Origin: Pachypanchax playfairii
Lineage: Eukaryota > Chordata > Actinopteri > Cyprinodontiformes > Aplocheilidae
Assembly (NCBI GenBank): GCA_006937955.1
Contig: SSNP01000309.1
Location: 248,001-312,000 of the forward strand
Length of the DNA stretch: 64,000 bases
Reading direction: 5' to 3'
Positions 35,891 to 49,165 of this stretch are shown piece after piece (within the stretch, counting starts at the first letter, position 1; each line of letters starts with the position of its first letter). The position numbers and the translations under genes were made by a program. The notes beneath the pieces were generated by a model. It saw only the letters and a program-made list of their open reading frames with translations. It ran no database searches and was not told the origin of the DNA.

Positions 35891-38800
35891 TAAGTCCAAG
35901 TGTTTTATCTCCTCAGTTTATTTCTCTTTCTCATGCAGTGATGTAAATCTACTTCTTCAACACTTGAGTCATTTCATAACTCGTCACCTGTATTATCACA
36001 TTAACAGAAATATATGTTTGCAGATAAAAGGCTGTTGGGTTTGGACAGGTATCTGGGTCTAGATTAGGTAAAGTCCATTTATACACATGCTGCTCTTGTG
36101 TTAAGTGTAAGGGTGAGTAACAAGAGGAGATAATGTGGTTGGCGTGATCCACCTAAAGCGTTTCTATTAGATGCTGTTTGGCAGTGGAAACTGTTTCCTT
36201 TGTATGCAGAGACAGCGATCTGTCAGTGGCTTCAGTCACAGGGGAGCTGTAAAACTCTGGTGGTTTACACAGTTTATGAGGTAATTTTCTCATTAATTAT
36301 AGACGGCAGTTATGACTTAAAATGGTGTGGTCTGTTGCCATGCTTTAAATCTGAGGGATAAAACTGAATATAAGCCCATTTTACTGCCATAACATCAGAA
36401 AAACGATATTATTTATTCATGTTCTGACTAATAGTAAGAATTTATTTAAAATTGTTTAGAATATTTAATATTCGGCACTTCAGTTTCCCTTCAGGTAAAG
36501 CAAGAATTTGTCCCACTGGCTGAAAACTTTAAAAATAGTAACTGCATTTTTAAATAAAAAGTTATCTTTGTAACATCCTACAGCATCTTCCTTTAAATGC
36601 AGACTTGCCTTGCTTTTACGTCCTGAATATTTCCTGTTTTATTGACAATATATTCTACAACTGCACTACAGTGAAGCCATAGGATATATAACTCCTGGTG
36701 CCATTGAATAAATGAATACATACAAAAATACATCAAAACATACACTCCATGGGGAACAGTGTGAATAGTTTATTCCTACTTTAATTCCAAACTGTTATTG
36801 GAATTCAGAGAAAAAAGTTACCGTATGTTAGGAGTCAGATTTATTCAGGAATATTCCAGATTGCATCCAATGTATTTTGGGGGCAGAGCAGATTAACACA
36901 TTGTAACATATTTATTATTGAGTAACACAAGTTGTAAAGTTCATTCTTGTACATAAGTTGTATTTTTGACTACATTTTCTTTCTTATTATTTTAGTATCA
37001 AAGATTGGTTTAGTCTCAGCTTTAAAACCAGTTTTCCGTGTTAGTGTTTGATTAAATGAAAGTCAAGGCAGAAAGACTGTGTTGCTCAGCAATTTGTGTC
37101 AAACACAGTAAACAGTGTGAAAATGTAAAAAAAAAAAAAATTTCCTCAGCTTCATCAAGTCTCAGTCTTCAGCTGCTTTAATTCAGCAGTGTTTCACAGT
37201 TGGCACAGTTAGAGGGACAAAGTGTTGCTTTAGTTCTTTTTTGTCAAGTGATTTATAATGTCCACCTGCCCTTTAACAGACTGGTAAAAGTGCAAAAGGT
37301 CATAGAAAGCAGAACCCCTGAGTAAAATCATCACATATTCTGCATTTCTAGGAGGGTTAAATTATTTTAAAAGCATATTTGCTTGTAGCAAGCAAAAAGG
37401 TCTGGAGGGCAAATATGGAGTTTGGGGATTTTCCCTTTGGTGTCTTGGTCAAATCTATATGCAGGAAAAATGAACTTATAAGTCTGCTTTTAAACTCTAG
37501 TGTCAGCTTGTTTATTTTTGTGAGGTTTGAGGCTATAAAGTAATAAATAATATGATCTCCATTTGCAGGATTCTGGCCACGTTCATCATCTGGTATGATA
37601 AAAGTGCATAAATCCCCAAATAAAATGTAACTACACAGATTTAACAGCACACATTTGAACTTGCTTTAACTGTATCATATAATAACTGCTGTCAGATGTA
37701 TTTAAAACCCACAGTCCATTTCACAGCAAACATGTCACTGGCAGAAAGCTTCGCTTATTCTCAGTTGCAAAGTGTTGCATAATGCCGCTTCCTTTGTGAT
37801 GGGAAAAGAGACTAAGTGGTTTGCACGCAGAGGAATGACTCATGGCCTTTCTTAAAGTCAGACTGTCACTGATCGCTCCGTCATCGCTGCTGTCACCCGA
37901 GCAAGCCCAGTTACCACGGCAATCAACTTAAATAGCTGCACTGATGAGCGGCTCTCACTGTGGAGTTATCGTATTCACACAAGATCTATTGTTCGAGTTC
38001 CTGGACAGCTCGAACGACTTAACATGTCATCTCCTTGGATGAGTGATAAAGACGTGCACTGCAGCAGAGGGAGTCTGGCCTGTGATTAGAACACCTCCAT
38101 CAGAGGAATTAAAAGGAGGGAAAACATTTTTCTAGTGTTTTCCCTCCTTTTAATTCCTGATTTTAACCAAACTCTTTTAAAATATTACACTCTATCACTC
38201 AGCATGAACGGAACAGATTTTCAAAACCAGCCCCTAGTATATACTTCATACAAAAATAATTTCTCACATTTCATAAGACTCAGTTTAGAAAAATGGTTAT
38301 TCTAATACTGAGCGGTTGGTCAAGCTAATGGCTAAACTGGATTAATATCACCTTAAAACAACTCTAATCCAAAAATGTTCAGAGTGATTTTTGAAAGCCT
38401 TCACCTAAACTTCTTTATTCCAAACTCAATGTCTCATTACAATGTTATTGTGGCAGAATTATGATATTCCTGCACCAAAAGTGCTTCAATTAGCTGCTGC
38501 TGTCACTTCTTGCTCTTACACATGATCACAGACTTCTATGTAAAAACACACATGTTGTGAAGTTTAAAGGCTTATGAAAAAAGATTTGGTAAGAATCGCA
38601 ATTAAATGTATTCAGACTCGAGTTGTTTTAACCAGACAACTGTCCCTGTTTCAAAGAGCTTTTTACAACTGGAATGATATTAATTGTACATAAGATTGAC
38701 ACAGAATCTCATGTTGAAAGATCAGAATCACATGAACAAACTCCAGCTGCAGAAAGTTGGAGATGAACTTATTTTATATAGCCAGGTGGAGGATAAACTA

Positions 38801-41109
38801 CATTTTCTAAGTCTTGTTTGCATCTCTGTAAACCAACCAGCATCATTTTTCACCTGGGAGTTTTCTTTCAATCTGAAGACAGGTGAGTCCCAGCTGGGAC
38901 GTCTAAGTCATTTATCATGGAAGTGTAAAAGTGCAACACGTTTAAACAGGTAAACAGGAACACATTTTCACATGTAGCATGTTGTACATCATAAAGTTTA
39001 ATTCAGAACGATGATTCTACTAGTTGTAAAGTTAGATTTTATCTGCATGTAATACAGTTTCTAACAGAACCTTATCAGTCTATACAAAGTTCTCTCATGA
39101 TAATAATTCTGCTGATATTTAACTTTATAAACATCCAACTGCTTGTGAAAAGGAGTAACAGCATTATGTTTAATTCAACTTTCAGCCAGACTTTTCGTCA
39201 TCATTTAATTTGTTTGTGTTTTTACACGTGCAAAACATTTTCACAGTCTCTGTGTCCTTAATCCCCCCCCCCCACAAGCCCCCGTCGTCCCTTATCGCCT
39301 CCAGTTCAGGAATCACTGGCTCAAAATGTTCGTGTAGGATCATTCAAAATTCCTGCTAAGAAGAAGAGGATTTCCATACAATTAAAATCCAAAGGGATTT
39401 TTATTTTAAAAGAGCAGAAAGGCTAAAGTAAGCAATAGCAGCCTAATATAGGTTTCTCTTTTAACATCAGGCAAATAGTTTATTAATCTGAAGCTGTTCT
39501 GTTTTGACTCTTCAAAAATCCACCCACAGAACTTTAACATTTCCAACTTTCACTGAATAAAGAAAATCACTGAAAAAGCTGAAGACTGTTTAGACATGCA
39601 GCATATCCTGGTAAAACAGATCACAAATCTAATTTTTGCAAGTCTCATAAAAAGGAAGTAGAGAAACTAAATGTTAATGTGGCTTCTTTCTATCAGACTC
39701 TGTTGAGAGACTGATGAGCCTGGCAAGTCATCCCCAGTGTAACTGTACTTTTTATATATAAATAAGAAAACTGTTTAAATTCTAGTCAGCTTCACATCAA
39801 AATAATCATCTCATATTGTGCTTTTTCTTCTGGGACATGCCTCATGTAGAGTATTGACCTGTAGGCTCGGGAACTTAGAAGCCTATCGTCTTTTCCATCT
39901 TTCAAAATATATTAACGTTTCTCTCATCTCTACAGACATCCCTAAAGGGGGGAAAACATCTTATTTATTCCACAAGGCCTTTCTTATAAATTCCCCTTTA
40001 AGTGATGAGAGAGTGGGTGTACATGTCAAAACATCAGCTCCCTTGACGATATGTCACACAGCATGGAGGAAGCTACACACCTCCCTGAAACAAATAGAGT
40101 TAGGCACACTGTTGCCTGGAGTGTCTCTTCTCTCAGCTAAAAAGAAAACACTGTGCAGTTGATGAAACTGAGGCGGTGAAAAACAAGTGAAAATATGCTT
40201 GCCTCAGCAGCTTCTACAAACATAAGACAAGCATTATATTAGCGCAAGAAGAACTGGATTATAATGATTAATGTGGTGCATGAAAGTTTTTAAGCAAATG
40301 ACATGGAGCCGAGCTGCTGAGACACTGTTGATTTAGAAAGATTGCACAGTTCTGTGTGTACAGTAAACAGGCAGCAGTGATGTAGACTTAGATAAATTAG
40401 ATGTCTGTCAGCCCAGAAGGGATTTCCAGATGGTCATCTCTTTCAGAACGCGCTCTCATACTGTCAACCCCTGTGTGCTGTTTAATGGAGCCTAAACTGA
40501 AGCATTAACAAAGGACAGTCAGAATCTGAATTTACAAATAGTAATGACATGTTTAAATGCTGCTGCTGCTCTTCTGTTTGCACATTTGTTCATGGAGGAT
40601 ATTTTTTTGGGTTGTAGTCGTATAAAAAGCAAAACAATGACTTGAACTATCTGGAAAATACATTTACTCATGAGAGATTGCATTAAAAGAAAAGGCTGAT
40701 GTGTTGGGTGCAGAGGGTGCAGGCAAATGTCGTGCATGTAGTCAAAGTGTGACTCTATTAGCAGTCATGTATTCTTATACACTGTTTATATATGTTTTTA
40801 AACAGTAACTAACAGCAGTAGATTGCTGAGGTAGCTCTGATACACTTCTACCTCAGTTGGGAAGCTGTGCTGGAGATTAGAAGTTTTACTTCTGTCACTT
40901 GACCTGTCCAGCTGTAACCCCACCTCTCACCCAATGGCTGCTGGAGGAGGAAAGCAGCTGCCTGAGACCCTGAACAGGAATAAATAGGTAATTTGACTTT
41001 GTCACTTTTTGCCACCTATGTAACCATAGAGATAAGAGAGGTGTTTACTAGCAGGAGAAGCCAATGGACATTTCAAAAACTTAAATAATACCCAAATTGG
41101 GACCCCAAA
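35891..41109. other. No gene seen; one perfect inverted repeat
   Basis: AT-rich DNA with chance ORFs. It holds poly-A near 37127-37140, a C-homopolymer near 39263-39273, the hairpin at 38104-38158, and a balanced-composition patch at about 37840-38090 that includes an imperfect RFX X-box-like site (37910-37923). No transposon ends were recognised apart from the neighbouring elements. Confidence 0.45.
38104..38158. repeat. Perfect 22-bp inverted repeat (hairpin) with 11-base loop
   Basis: Left arm 38104-38125 (aggaattaaaagga...aaac) and right arm 38137-38158 are exact reverse complements, separated by 11 bases (atttttctagt). Pairing stops at 38103/38159. No terminal duplication or transposon context is visible. 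Confidence 0.95.
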
Positions 41110-42230
41110 GTCCTTGTGAGTTAAAGAGATGTTGTTCAACTAATTGAAGTCAGAAAAGAACTCAGCATCTTCCTCTCCTGCACCCAGGCAAAACAAAATC
41201 TCATACCCTTCCCGGACCCACAGCTTCCCTGTCACACCTCAGTGTCAGTGTCAATGCTTTGACATCCCACATCATGAAAGTCTTGGAGAAAATCCTGAAA
41301 GTACATCTGAATAAGCAAACAAGCTCCTTTCAGGACCTGCAGTTTTCTTCCTGTTGTAGAAATGGAGCTGAAAACATCATCATACACCTGCTTCCAACTG
41401 TCATCTGGACAAAGCAGGCAGCACTATGAGGATCATGTACTTTGATTTCTGCAGTGCATTTAATACAATTCCACCATTACTGTGTAAAAAAAACTCCAGA
41501 AGACACAGGTGGATGCCTCCACAATCACCTGGATTAAGGACTCCCCAACAAACGGACCTCAGTTTGTGAAACTGAAGGATTGTAATCAGAAGTACAGGAG
41601 CACCACAGGGGACTGTACTCTCACCCTTCCTTTTCACTCTGTACACCTCAGACTTTCAGTACAGGTCAGAGTCCTGCCATCTACAAAAATACTCAGATGA
41701 CTCTGCAGTTGTTGGTGGATCAGAGATGGACAAGAGACTGAGTAGAGAACTGGTGAACTGCTTTATGGCTTGGTGTGGGAACAATCTTCTCATCTTGAAT
41801 GTGAACAAGACAAAGGAGATGATTGTGGATTTTAGGAGGAGCAGCAACATGCCAAAACCCATTTCCATCATGGGAGAAGAAGTGGAGGTGGTGGTGGAGT
41901 ATAAATACCTCGTGTTCACCTGGACAGCATCCTGGACTGGAGATGCAAAGAGGCTGACCAAACTAATAAAGAAGGCTGGTTCTGTTCTGGAGATTGATCT
42001 AGAGTCTTTTAAGTTGATTGTCCAAAGGAGGATACACTAGAAAATGAAAAACATCATAGAAAACCTTCATCATCCTCTTTACAACACAGTAACTCAACAA
42101 CAGTCTCGTCAGTCAGAAGCTTCTTTAGATCTGCTGCAACATAGATGCTACAGGAGATCCTTCCTGGCCACAGCTAGAACCCTCTATAATGGTTCTCTGA
42201 AGAAAAAAATTAGTTACAGCAACATCTATA
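41110..42230 (+). pseudogene. Rex1/CR1-like LINE reverse transcriptase, decayed
   Basis: A diverged non-LTR reverse transcriptase spread over several frames. In order: ALTSHIMKVLEKILKVHL (from 41256); a shifted frame with QTSSFQDLQFS and GAENIIIHLL; YFDFCSAFNTIPPLL (from about 41438); then from 41597 GAPQGTVLSPFLFTLYTSDF and the catalytic YSDD box at 41690-41701, followed by FMAWCGNNLLILNVNKTKEM, IVDFRRSSNMPKPISIMGEE and EYKYLV. After another shift come a KKAGSV/LESFKLIVQRRI segment, a stop at about 42040, and a terminal RYRRSFLATARTLYN-like block. The catalytic tetrad survives, but frameshifts, in-frame stops and the missing endonuclease domain make it dead. The gene order and the C-terminal block fit Rex1/Babar-type fish LINEs; the clade is inferred from motifs only. 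Confidence 0.85.
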
Positions 42231-42259
42231 ACCCTTTAAAATTCAAAAAAAGTTACTAA

Positions 42260-45200
42260 ACTGATTTGGTTTGATATGAACTGAATCCAAACTGGCTTTT
42301 TATTCAGAACAGAGAGCAGCTGAAGGCACAAAGCGTATGGAACTTTTAGAAAAACCAAAGGTTTGGTTGAGCCCAGCTCCCTTTCCTGTCTTACCTCTGC
42401 TGGCTTTTCAGTATCAGCAGGACATGCACCGCTTTCAGCTTGTGTTTGAAATGTTCAGTTTTTTAGTATATAGTGGACTATTTCATGAGTCCAGCATTTT
42501 TCTAGTGGTGATCAAAATTTTAACTGTCATTTTTCACTCACTTTTGTCCCAAACTCTCATCATGTGGAACAAAATAAGAGAGTACTGAACTTGTGCTCTA
42601 CATTTATTCAAACAGAACATAATGCGCTGTGACCTGTTCCAAGAGCACATGCTAACGCTAACAACTGCAGACATAGATTTTCAGACTAATTCGAAATCTC
42701 AATCAATTTTCCAGACATTTTAAATATAAAGTGACTTATCTCCTCATGCGATAGTTGAAAAATTATTAGTGACACATGAACTGAAACTAAATTTAATACA
42801 ACTGTATTTAACAGTAGGCAGTGAAAGCAGCACCGTCTCATTTTTATTGTTGGCACAAGTAATTCAAATCTAATATCTAAATATCAAATCAGTTGTTTTG
42901 TACAAAAATTTGAAATAGCTTTTTGTAGGTGAAATTTATTCAGAATAATAATTCACTGAAAGTTGTTGAGTCGCTGCAGCTGCAGTTCATGCTGCTGTAT
43001 GTAGATATACTTTATGAAATATAACAAACAGACATATAAACACTTACTGACAGTGTTAGAGACAAATATTAGTCATTATATATTTGACGCCAAAACTAAC
43101 AAAAAAAAATCCATCTAGATTCTGTAGTTTATTTATGCAACACCGAACTGTGAAAACTCCAAAATGTGCAAAATTATAGAGGACTTCCGCCTTTGAGTGG
43201 TGTTCAAAATAAAGATTAAACCATGAAAACAGATTTGATCTGCAAAAAGAAAATGTTATGCAAGAAGGGGAATACATAAATAATATCTATAAGAATCTAA
43301 TAAGAATTAGTTAATTACCATGTTTAGATGTTACTAAGATAAATGAATTTACTTAAAGCTATTTAGGGGCCAAACAGTTCACATCTAAGCCTTGGATGAG
43401 ATCAGTCCTTTCATCATCAGTTTGTGGAGACTACTTCCTGGATGTTCTCCTGACTGAGCTCATAAGGTGGGCTGCACTGTAGGATCACTGAAGCTCCCCA
43501 CAAGCAACACTCAGATCATCTCTGAAACATCCACATCGTCTGGATCTTTTAATACCAGCCTGAAAAGAAGCTGTTGATATCTCTGAGTTTTGTCAACATT
43601 TCTATCCTCAGCGGTGTCCTGCACACATAAATCAATGACAAATCCCTCAGCTAATTGTGTTTGGACAGTCTTCAAGTGCTGCGTGCCACAAACAGATGCT
43701 CGTGGGAAGCAGCTTTGGTGGCTTTCTGTGTTGCTATGCGACAATGGCAATCTTTCACTTGTGGAGTACTGAATCTGTGAATGTGTGAAACTATGTAAGA
43801 TCTAAAAAGGTTTTTTTTTAATTTTTTATTTTCTTCAAATGCAACTCAATATGTTTGGTTTGGCAGAGTGAATATTATTGAAATTGCTGTGTTTAATTAA
43901 ATTCTGAAAGCATCTAAGGATGTTTTATTTTTTTCAAGCAAATAATTTAATAGTCAAAGGATATAGCTTGCATAAAACATGAATTCACCCCGAGCATATT
44001 AAAGATGAGTGACGCAGATCAACAAATGTGTCACAGACATAGCTTTAAAATAGTTTCAGAATGAGACCTGAGCACAGGCCATATGGCGCTAAAATTATAT
44101 CTAAAATCTAAAATTATAAATATTCTTTCCTTACAGAGAAGAAAAAAAACAAGAATTTATTTTGAAAATAAAAAGTTCCATTTGTTACATAAATTCATGC
44201 TCTTTTTTATCTGTGAGAAAAGTGAAAAAATTCAACAACATGGAGAAGGTCTGTTCAACGATTTTATATCAAATAATGTGCAGATATGTATGCAAACAGT
44301 CCCAATTGTCAATAAACTCTTTTTACATCATTGATAGGTTATTTTGTCATTTATTAAAAGTGTAATAAAGCTGTAAAGTAGAATTTTAATAGTTTGGAAT
44401 AAAATAATTTACATCCATATATACAGTTGAAGAATATAAATATAACTGATGTTCTGACGAAAACCGGCCGTGCACCATCATATCCTCCTGGGAGGAGAAT
44501 TAAACTAAATATTAAATATCTAACATTTAAACTAAATGTTATCTAAAAACTTAAATATGATGAATTGTGTAAATTGTGATCAATTTCATCCTTAAATGTT
44601 TTCAGTGTTCACTGGATGTCAAGAGTTTTGTTTTTTTTCTCTCCAACACACAAAATATTTTCAGATGCATATTAGTAACTTTTTTCCTTTTTTAATTTCT
44701 GATGCCCCCTAAAGGGCTCCCTGATATATGAATTTGTTCATTTCAAAAAGTAAAATAATCATTAATTTCCTTTTTTAAATAAGAAAATAGATGCACAATT
44801 AGCTGCTCAAACTCTTTGCTGCTCTTTAAAATACAAACAACTGCTGCTAATTTAGAAGAAACTGGATCTGAACTTGTTGTTAGATGTGAGAAGAGATGTG
44901 TAACATGAAACGGGCAAATCTGTGTTAAACTTTAAATCATGTAGTTTCCTTATTACTGTGACTATCAGCTCATTATTTTATTTTATTTTTTTATTTTCTT
45001 CCAGATTTAGGTCAAGTTTCCATGTTAAATTCACACATAACTGAAACAAGCTTATTGGAAACAGGAACTTTTTGAGCAAAGTTTATAAATAAGACTGAGT
45101 TGTATCTGAAAAAGCTGTTTCTGCTCAGTTACAGCAAACAAAAGGAGAGAAGCTGCAGCATCAAATAAAATCTTGAAGAAATGAGTGACAACAGCCTAAA

Positions 45201-48200
45201 AGTTGTTCAATCTCCATCACTGAAACAGACACTACAATGAAAGTGATTCAGTCAGAAATTTGCTGCTTATTGCACATTAGACTCAGACCTTTATGGCCAC
45301 ATTGTTCTTGAACATCCTTGAAGCGAAGTGAGTGTGTGGACAGTGAGGTGAATGTGAGAGGTTAGGTAAAAAAGAAATAATCTCCTAGCAGCACATCAAC
45401 TGAGCCTCACCGTGGTCAGAGGCTTTTCGTCAGCTGCCTCATTAAGGCGCTCCGTATCTCTTCTTCTTCTTTGCTTCAAATTGCCTTTCCAGCCCCATAC
45501 TGCGCCAGGGCCAGAGGGTCAACAGATTATCTTTTTAATCCCGTTAATCCCTCCTCACATCAACCCGGGATGATTCTCACCATAATTGTATTCGCAACCG
45601 CCTCAATTAGAAAAAGGCAGGGGTTCAGAGGAAATGAGGTGGAATGAGGAGTCACGATGGATTGGTGGCGAGGACGCACATATGTTTGTGCGCTGTGGGT
45701 CACGTTTACAAGTCAGGAGCAAACCAAAGTTCAAATCTGTGGAAAGCTGCTGGTTTAAGTTCTTGGCTGTGGATAAAACGTAACAGCAGTTCAAGCGAAA
45801 GAAAAGCAGCTTGGCTGATCCGTGTTCCCACCAGCTGACTGTAGACGCAGACATCAGCAGTAATATGTAAACAACACGACTTCACACTTAATGTGCATCT
45901 GTGTGTTTCTTTTTAGCTTCTGTCAGTGCCAAGAAGCAAAGGTTAACCACTTCTAATGGGTGGACATTATGTTAATTAGACGATCTATTAACGACCTGTC
46001 AGATTAAGCTCAACCAACAGCATCCACGGTCAGAGGGCGAGAGGCTGAGGGAAATCAAGCTGGGCTTTTAATCCTGAGAGATTTTTTTTTATTCCTAATT
46101 GCTCCATGATGTGTGCTGGACTTGCTCTCTACTTTCTCAGGGAAAAAATTCCATAAAGGTTTATTAGTCAATAGTTTCTAATTAAAGTCAACACTTTCTC
46201 AGTTAGTTACTCATCTAGTTCTTCTGGGTTAAAATACACAGAACTCTTGACTTCTTGCTTGAAGATATTTAGCAAGATGAAAAACAATTTGAAGCAGCAA
46301 ATTAATAAAATTAACAAAATCAAAGTAATTATAAATCAATGAAACAAACGCTGATAATATTTTAAATCATGATGTAGAAATAATATTAAGACAAAAAATA
46401 CGAGCCTAAATATTTATATAAATAGCACAAAAGTAACCTCACATAACCTTTTCATAAAAACCTACTTAAAAAATCTGAACCATTGAGTTGATCAACAAGT
46501 TGCTTTTTAAAAAAAGTGCAGCCTCATCTCGTGTCCTTACATCCATCTTATATTTAAACTACCTTCCTTTGATGAAGAATATTCCACTACAGATGAGTCA
46601 CTAATGTGTTTTAGTGTTCCTCATATCAGTTGTGCTTCTTTGCATCTTCTGATCAGAAGAAAACTTGCAGTCTGAACATAACATAGTGGTTTTAAGTTCA
46701 ATCAAAGGTCTGTTATTAAATATCTATATTATGTTTACCTGACCCACAGCAGTCCAGTGTAATGCTGCTTTTTCAACAAACAAACAAATGATCCGACCTC
46801 AACATAGAAACAAAATCCTGAGCAGCAGGTTTTTCAAACAAAAGGAACAGCTGATTTTCAGTTAGCAGCAACAGCCTTTTATTCATAAGAGTCCTACACG
46901 TGCAGGCTGAACAGTTTGTCCATTCAAAATCTTGACAAGGATGCTGCGCCATGACACAGTACAACCTGAAGACAAGCTGCACTATTAGATGCTTAAATAT
47001 GGTCAATATTTGTCTTGAATGACTCACGTGGTACGAAACATGGCTCCAAAGGAATAAACGCATCATCGAGTTAGATTTTAATTCATTATTGTGCTGCCTG
47101 ATGCAGAAATGCAAATTCTCCTTATGGCGGACGAATAAAGAGTTCTGCTTCTGTTTTGGTTCCAGAAAACAACACTTGTTGCCTGATGTGAACACGAGCA
47201 GCTGAGTCTTGATAAAATGTATCAGAGTGGATAAATAAAATATAATTACAGTTTATATTATTCGAACAATCAACTTCAAGTTGTTCTGCTCTTGTAATGT
47301 GTAAATTTTTTTTGGATCCAAACTTTTATTACTTTTTTCACATCCCACTTCTCCCTGAAATCCAAACCACAAGCTGAATAAAGCCCCAGACTAACTAAAC
47401 ATTTGCAATTTTCATCTTACGCCTGGATTGTTAATATCCTTTTCACAGCTCAGTGTGTTTTTTTTATTGTGTTATCGACTGCAGTGTCTTCAGGATCATA
47501 TTTAGAGCCGCGCTTGGGGGTCCTACTTATCCAGGATACTCCACTGGAATTAATACAGTATTTGATCCAACCAGGGTTCAGCGCTCTGCCTCAGGACTCA
47601 GCTGCTCATATTGTCTTGGACACCATTCTAGAGGTGGAACGGCTGTAACTTTGCATTACTTGGCATGAAGGAAATGTTTCTGCAGAGGAAATAAAAAAAT
47701 ATTATCTAGGGAAATTGACCCAAGTGAAACTAAAAGTGTGATTCTCCTCCTTGTGGATGGATTAGTCCTTCAATCTCTTTGACCTTCAGTGTCTCTGTGT
47801 CTGCTGGTGTGAAGTCAAACTCCAGCGACCTTTGGATATTTTTTTACACGAGCCTTCCAACCCACCAACGCAGCTCTTATCTGTCTCTGGTGCTGATAAT
47901 GCTGCTACCCACCCCCACCCCCCGACTTGTCTAGATGTGGGAAAGTCAGTTTCCTCGTATCATGAGATGCTGTGAGACAGATTATAACGTGTGTGTGTGC
48001 GAGTGGGGGGGGGGGGGTAACCTGAGTGACAGTGGAAGGATAAGACAAAGTGAAACTGGTCACATGTTCACAGTTACATGTTTGCTGAATTAAAGCATGA
48101 TAATGACCCTGTAATCCTTGTGCAAAAGACTGAATCCAAACGTACACGATTAAGCTCAAATTTCAACTTTATAGTTGAATTCTTGTTATTTCTGATGATA

Positions 48201-48359
48201 CCACATTTACATTGTATTCTCGCTCAAACATTTCATGAATAACCATGACAAATAACCATGTTTTAAAAGACAAAAAAGAAAAAAAATCTGGGATTGAGTC
48301 CAATTTAAGAATCTTTTTTCTTATAAATTTTGAGCTCATAAGAATCAGAATCATCAGAA
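42260..48359. other. No gene seen; AT-rich intergenic or upstream DNA
   Basis: Mostly AT-rich, with T-rich runs near 43810 and 44975-45000 and a G-homopolymer near 48006-48017. A patch at about 45420-45640 has balanced composition and few homopolymers, like a conserved non-coding element. An 81-codon ORF at 47403-47648, preceded by a pyrimidine-rich stretch and 'actgcag', could be a chance exon-like reading; no homology is recognised. Confidence 0.45.
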
Positions 48360-48361
48360 TA

Positions 48362-48999
48362 CACTCACCTAAAAGATTATTAGGAACACCTGTTCAATTT
48401 CTCCTTAATGCAATTATCTAATCAACCAATCACATGGCAGTTGCTTGAATCCATTCAGGGGTGTGGTCCTGGTCAAGACAATCCCCTGAACTCCAAACTG
48501 AATGTCAGAATGTGAAAGAAAGGTGATTTAAGCAGTTTTGAACGTGGCATGGTTGTTGGTGCCAGACGGGCCGGTCTGAGTATTTCACAATCTGCTCAGT
48601 TACTGGGATTTTCACGCACAACCATTTCCAGGGTTTACAAAGAATGATGTGAAAAGGGAAAAACATCCAGTATGCGGCAGTCCTGTGGGCGAAAATGCCT
48701 TGTTGATGCTAGAGGTCAGAGGAGAATGGGCCGACTGATTCGAGCTGATAGAAGAACAACTTTGACTGAAATAACCACTCATTACAACCGAGAAATGCAG
48801 CAAAGCATTTATGAAGCCACAACACACACAACCTTGAGGCGGATGGGCTACAACAGCAGAAGACCTCACCAGGTAACACTCATCTCCAATACAAATAGGA
48901 AAAAGAGGCTACAATTTGCACGAGCTCACCAAAATTTGACAGGGGGTCAAACACCGTATTAGTATGGTGTTCCTACAGTAATGATCCTTTAGGTGAGTG
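48362..48999 (+). mobile_element. Tc1-like DNA transposon with both ends, internally deleted
   Basis: The 638-bp element is bounded by TA on both sides (48360-48361 and 49000-49001). Terminal inverted repeats: left CACTCACCTAAAAGATTATT, right in mirror orientation CACTCACCTAAAGGATCATT. The interior holds the DNA-binding half of a transposase; the catalytic domain is deleted. It keeps ends and binding sites, so in principle it could have been mobilised by a related transposase. Confidence 0.9.
48510..48962 (+). pseudogene. Tc1-like transposase N-terminal half, broken
   Basis: The frame from the ATG at 48510 reads M-stop-KKGDLSSFERG: the second codon, AGA or CGA in relatives, is TGA (48513-48515). 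Then come the helix-turn-helix AGLSISQSAQLLGFSRTTIS with RVYKE and a second TGA where relatives encode Trp, followed by CEKGKTSSMRQSCGRKCLVD, a second HTH region (TLRRMGYNSRRPHQ), and RKKRLQFARAHQNL. After this the catalytic domain is deleted and the frame ends in 3' UTR-like sequence at the TAG at 48960-48962. It is clearly homologous to the truncated transposase at 35741-35166 (shared GDLS-FERGMVVGAR, LLGFSRTTISRVY and CGRKCLVDARGQRRM) but from a different subfamily, as the terminal repeats differ. Confidence 0.9.
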
Positions 49000-49165
49000 T
49001 ATATGAAACAAACACGATACAAACTCTCAGAAGAATGATGTTCACTTAAAAATGGTATGGTGGCTGATTTAAGAATAAATTTTTGATTACAGATCAGAAA
49101 GACTGTAATCGAAGTAGAATTACATTTCCAGGCTTTAATAACAAACCTGTTAAACAAAACATCAG

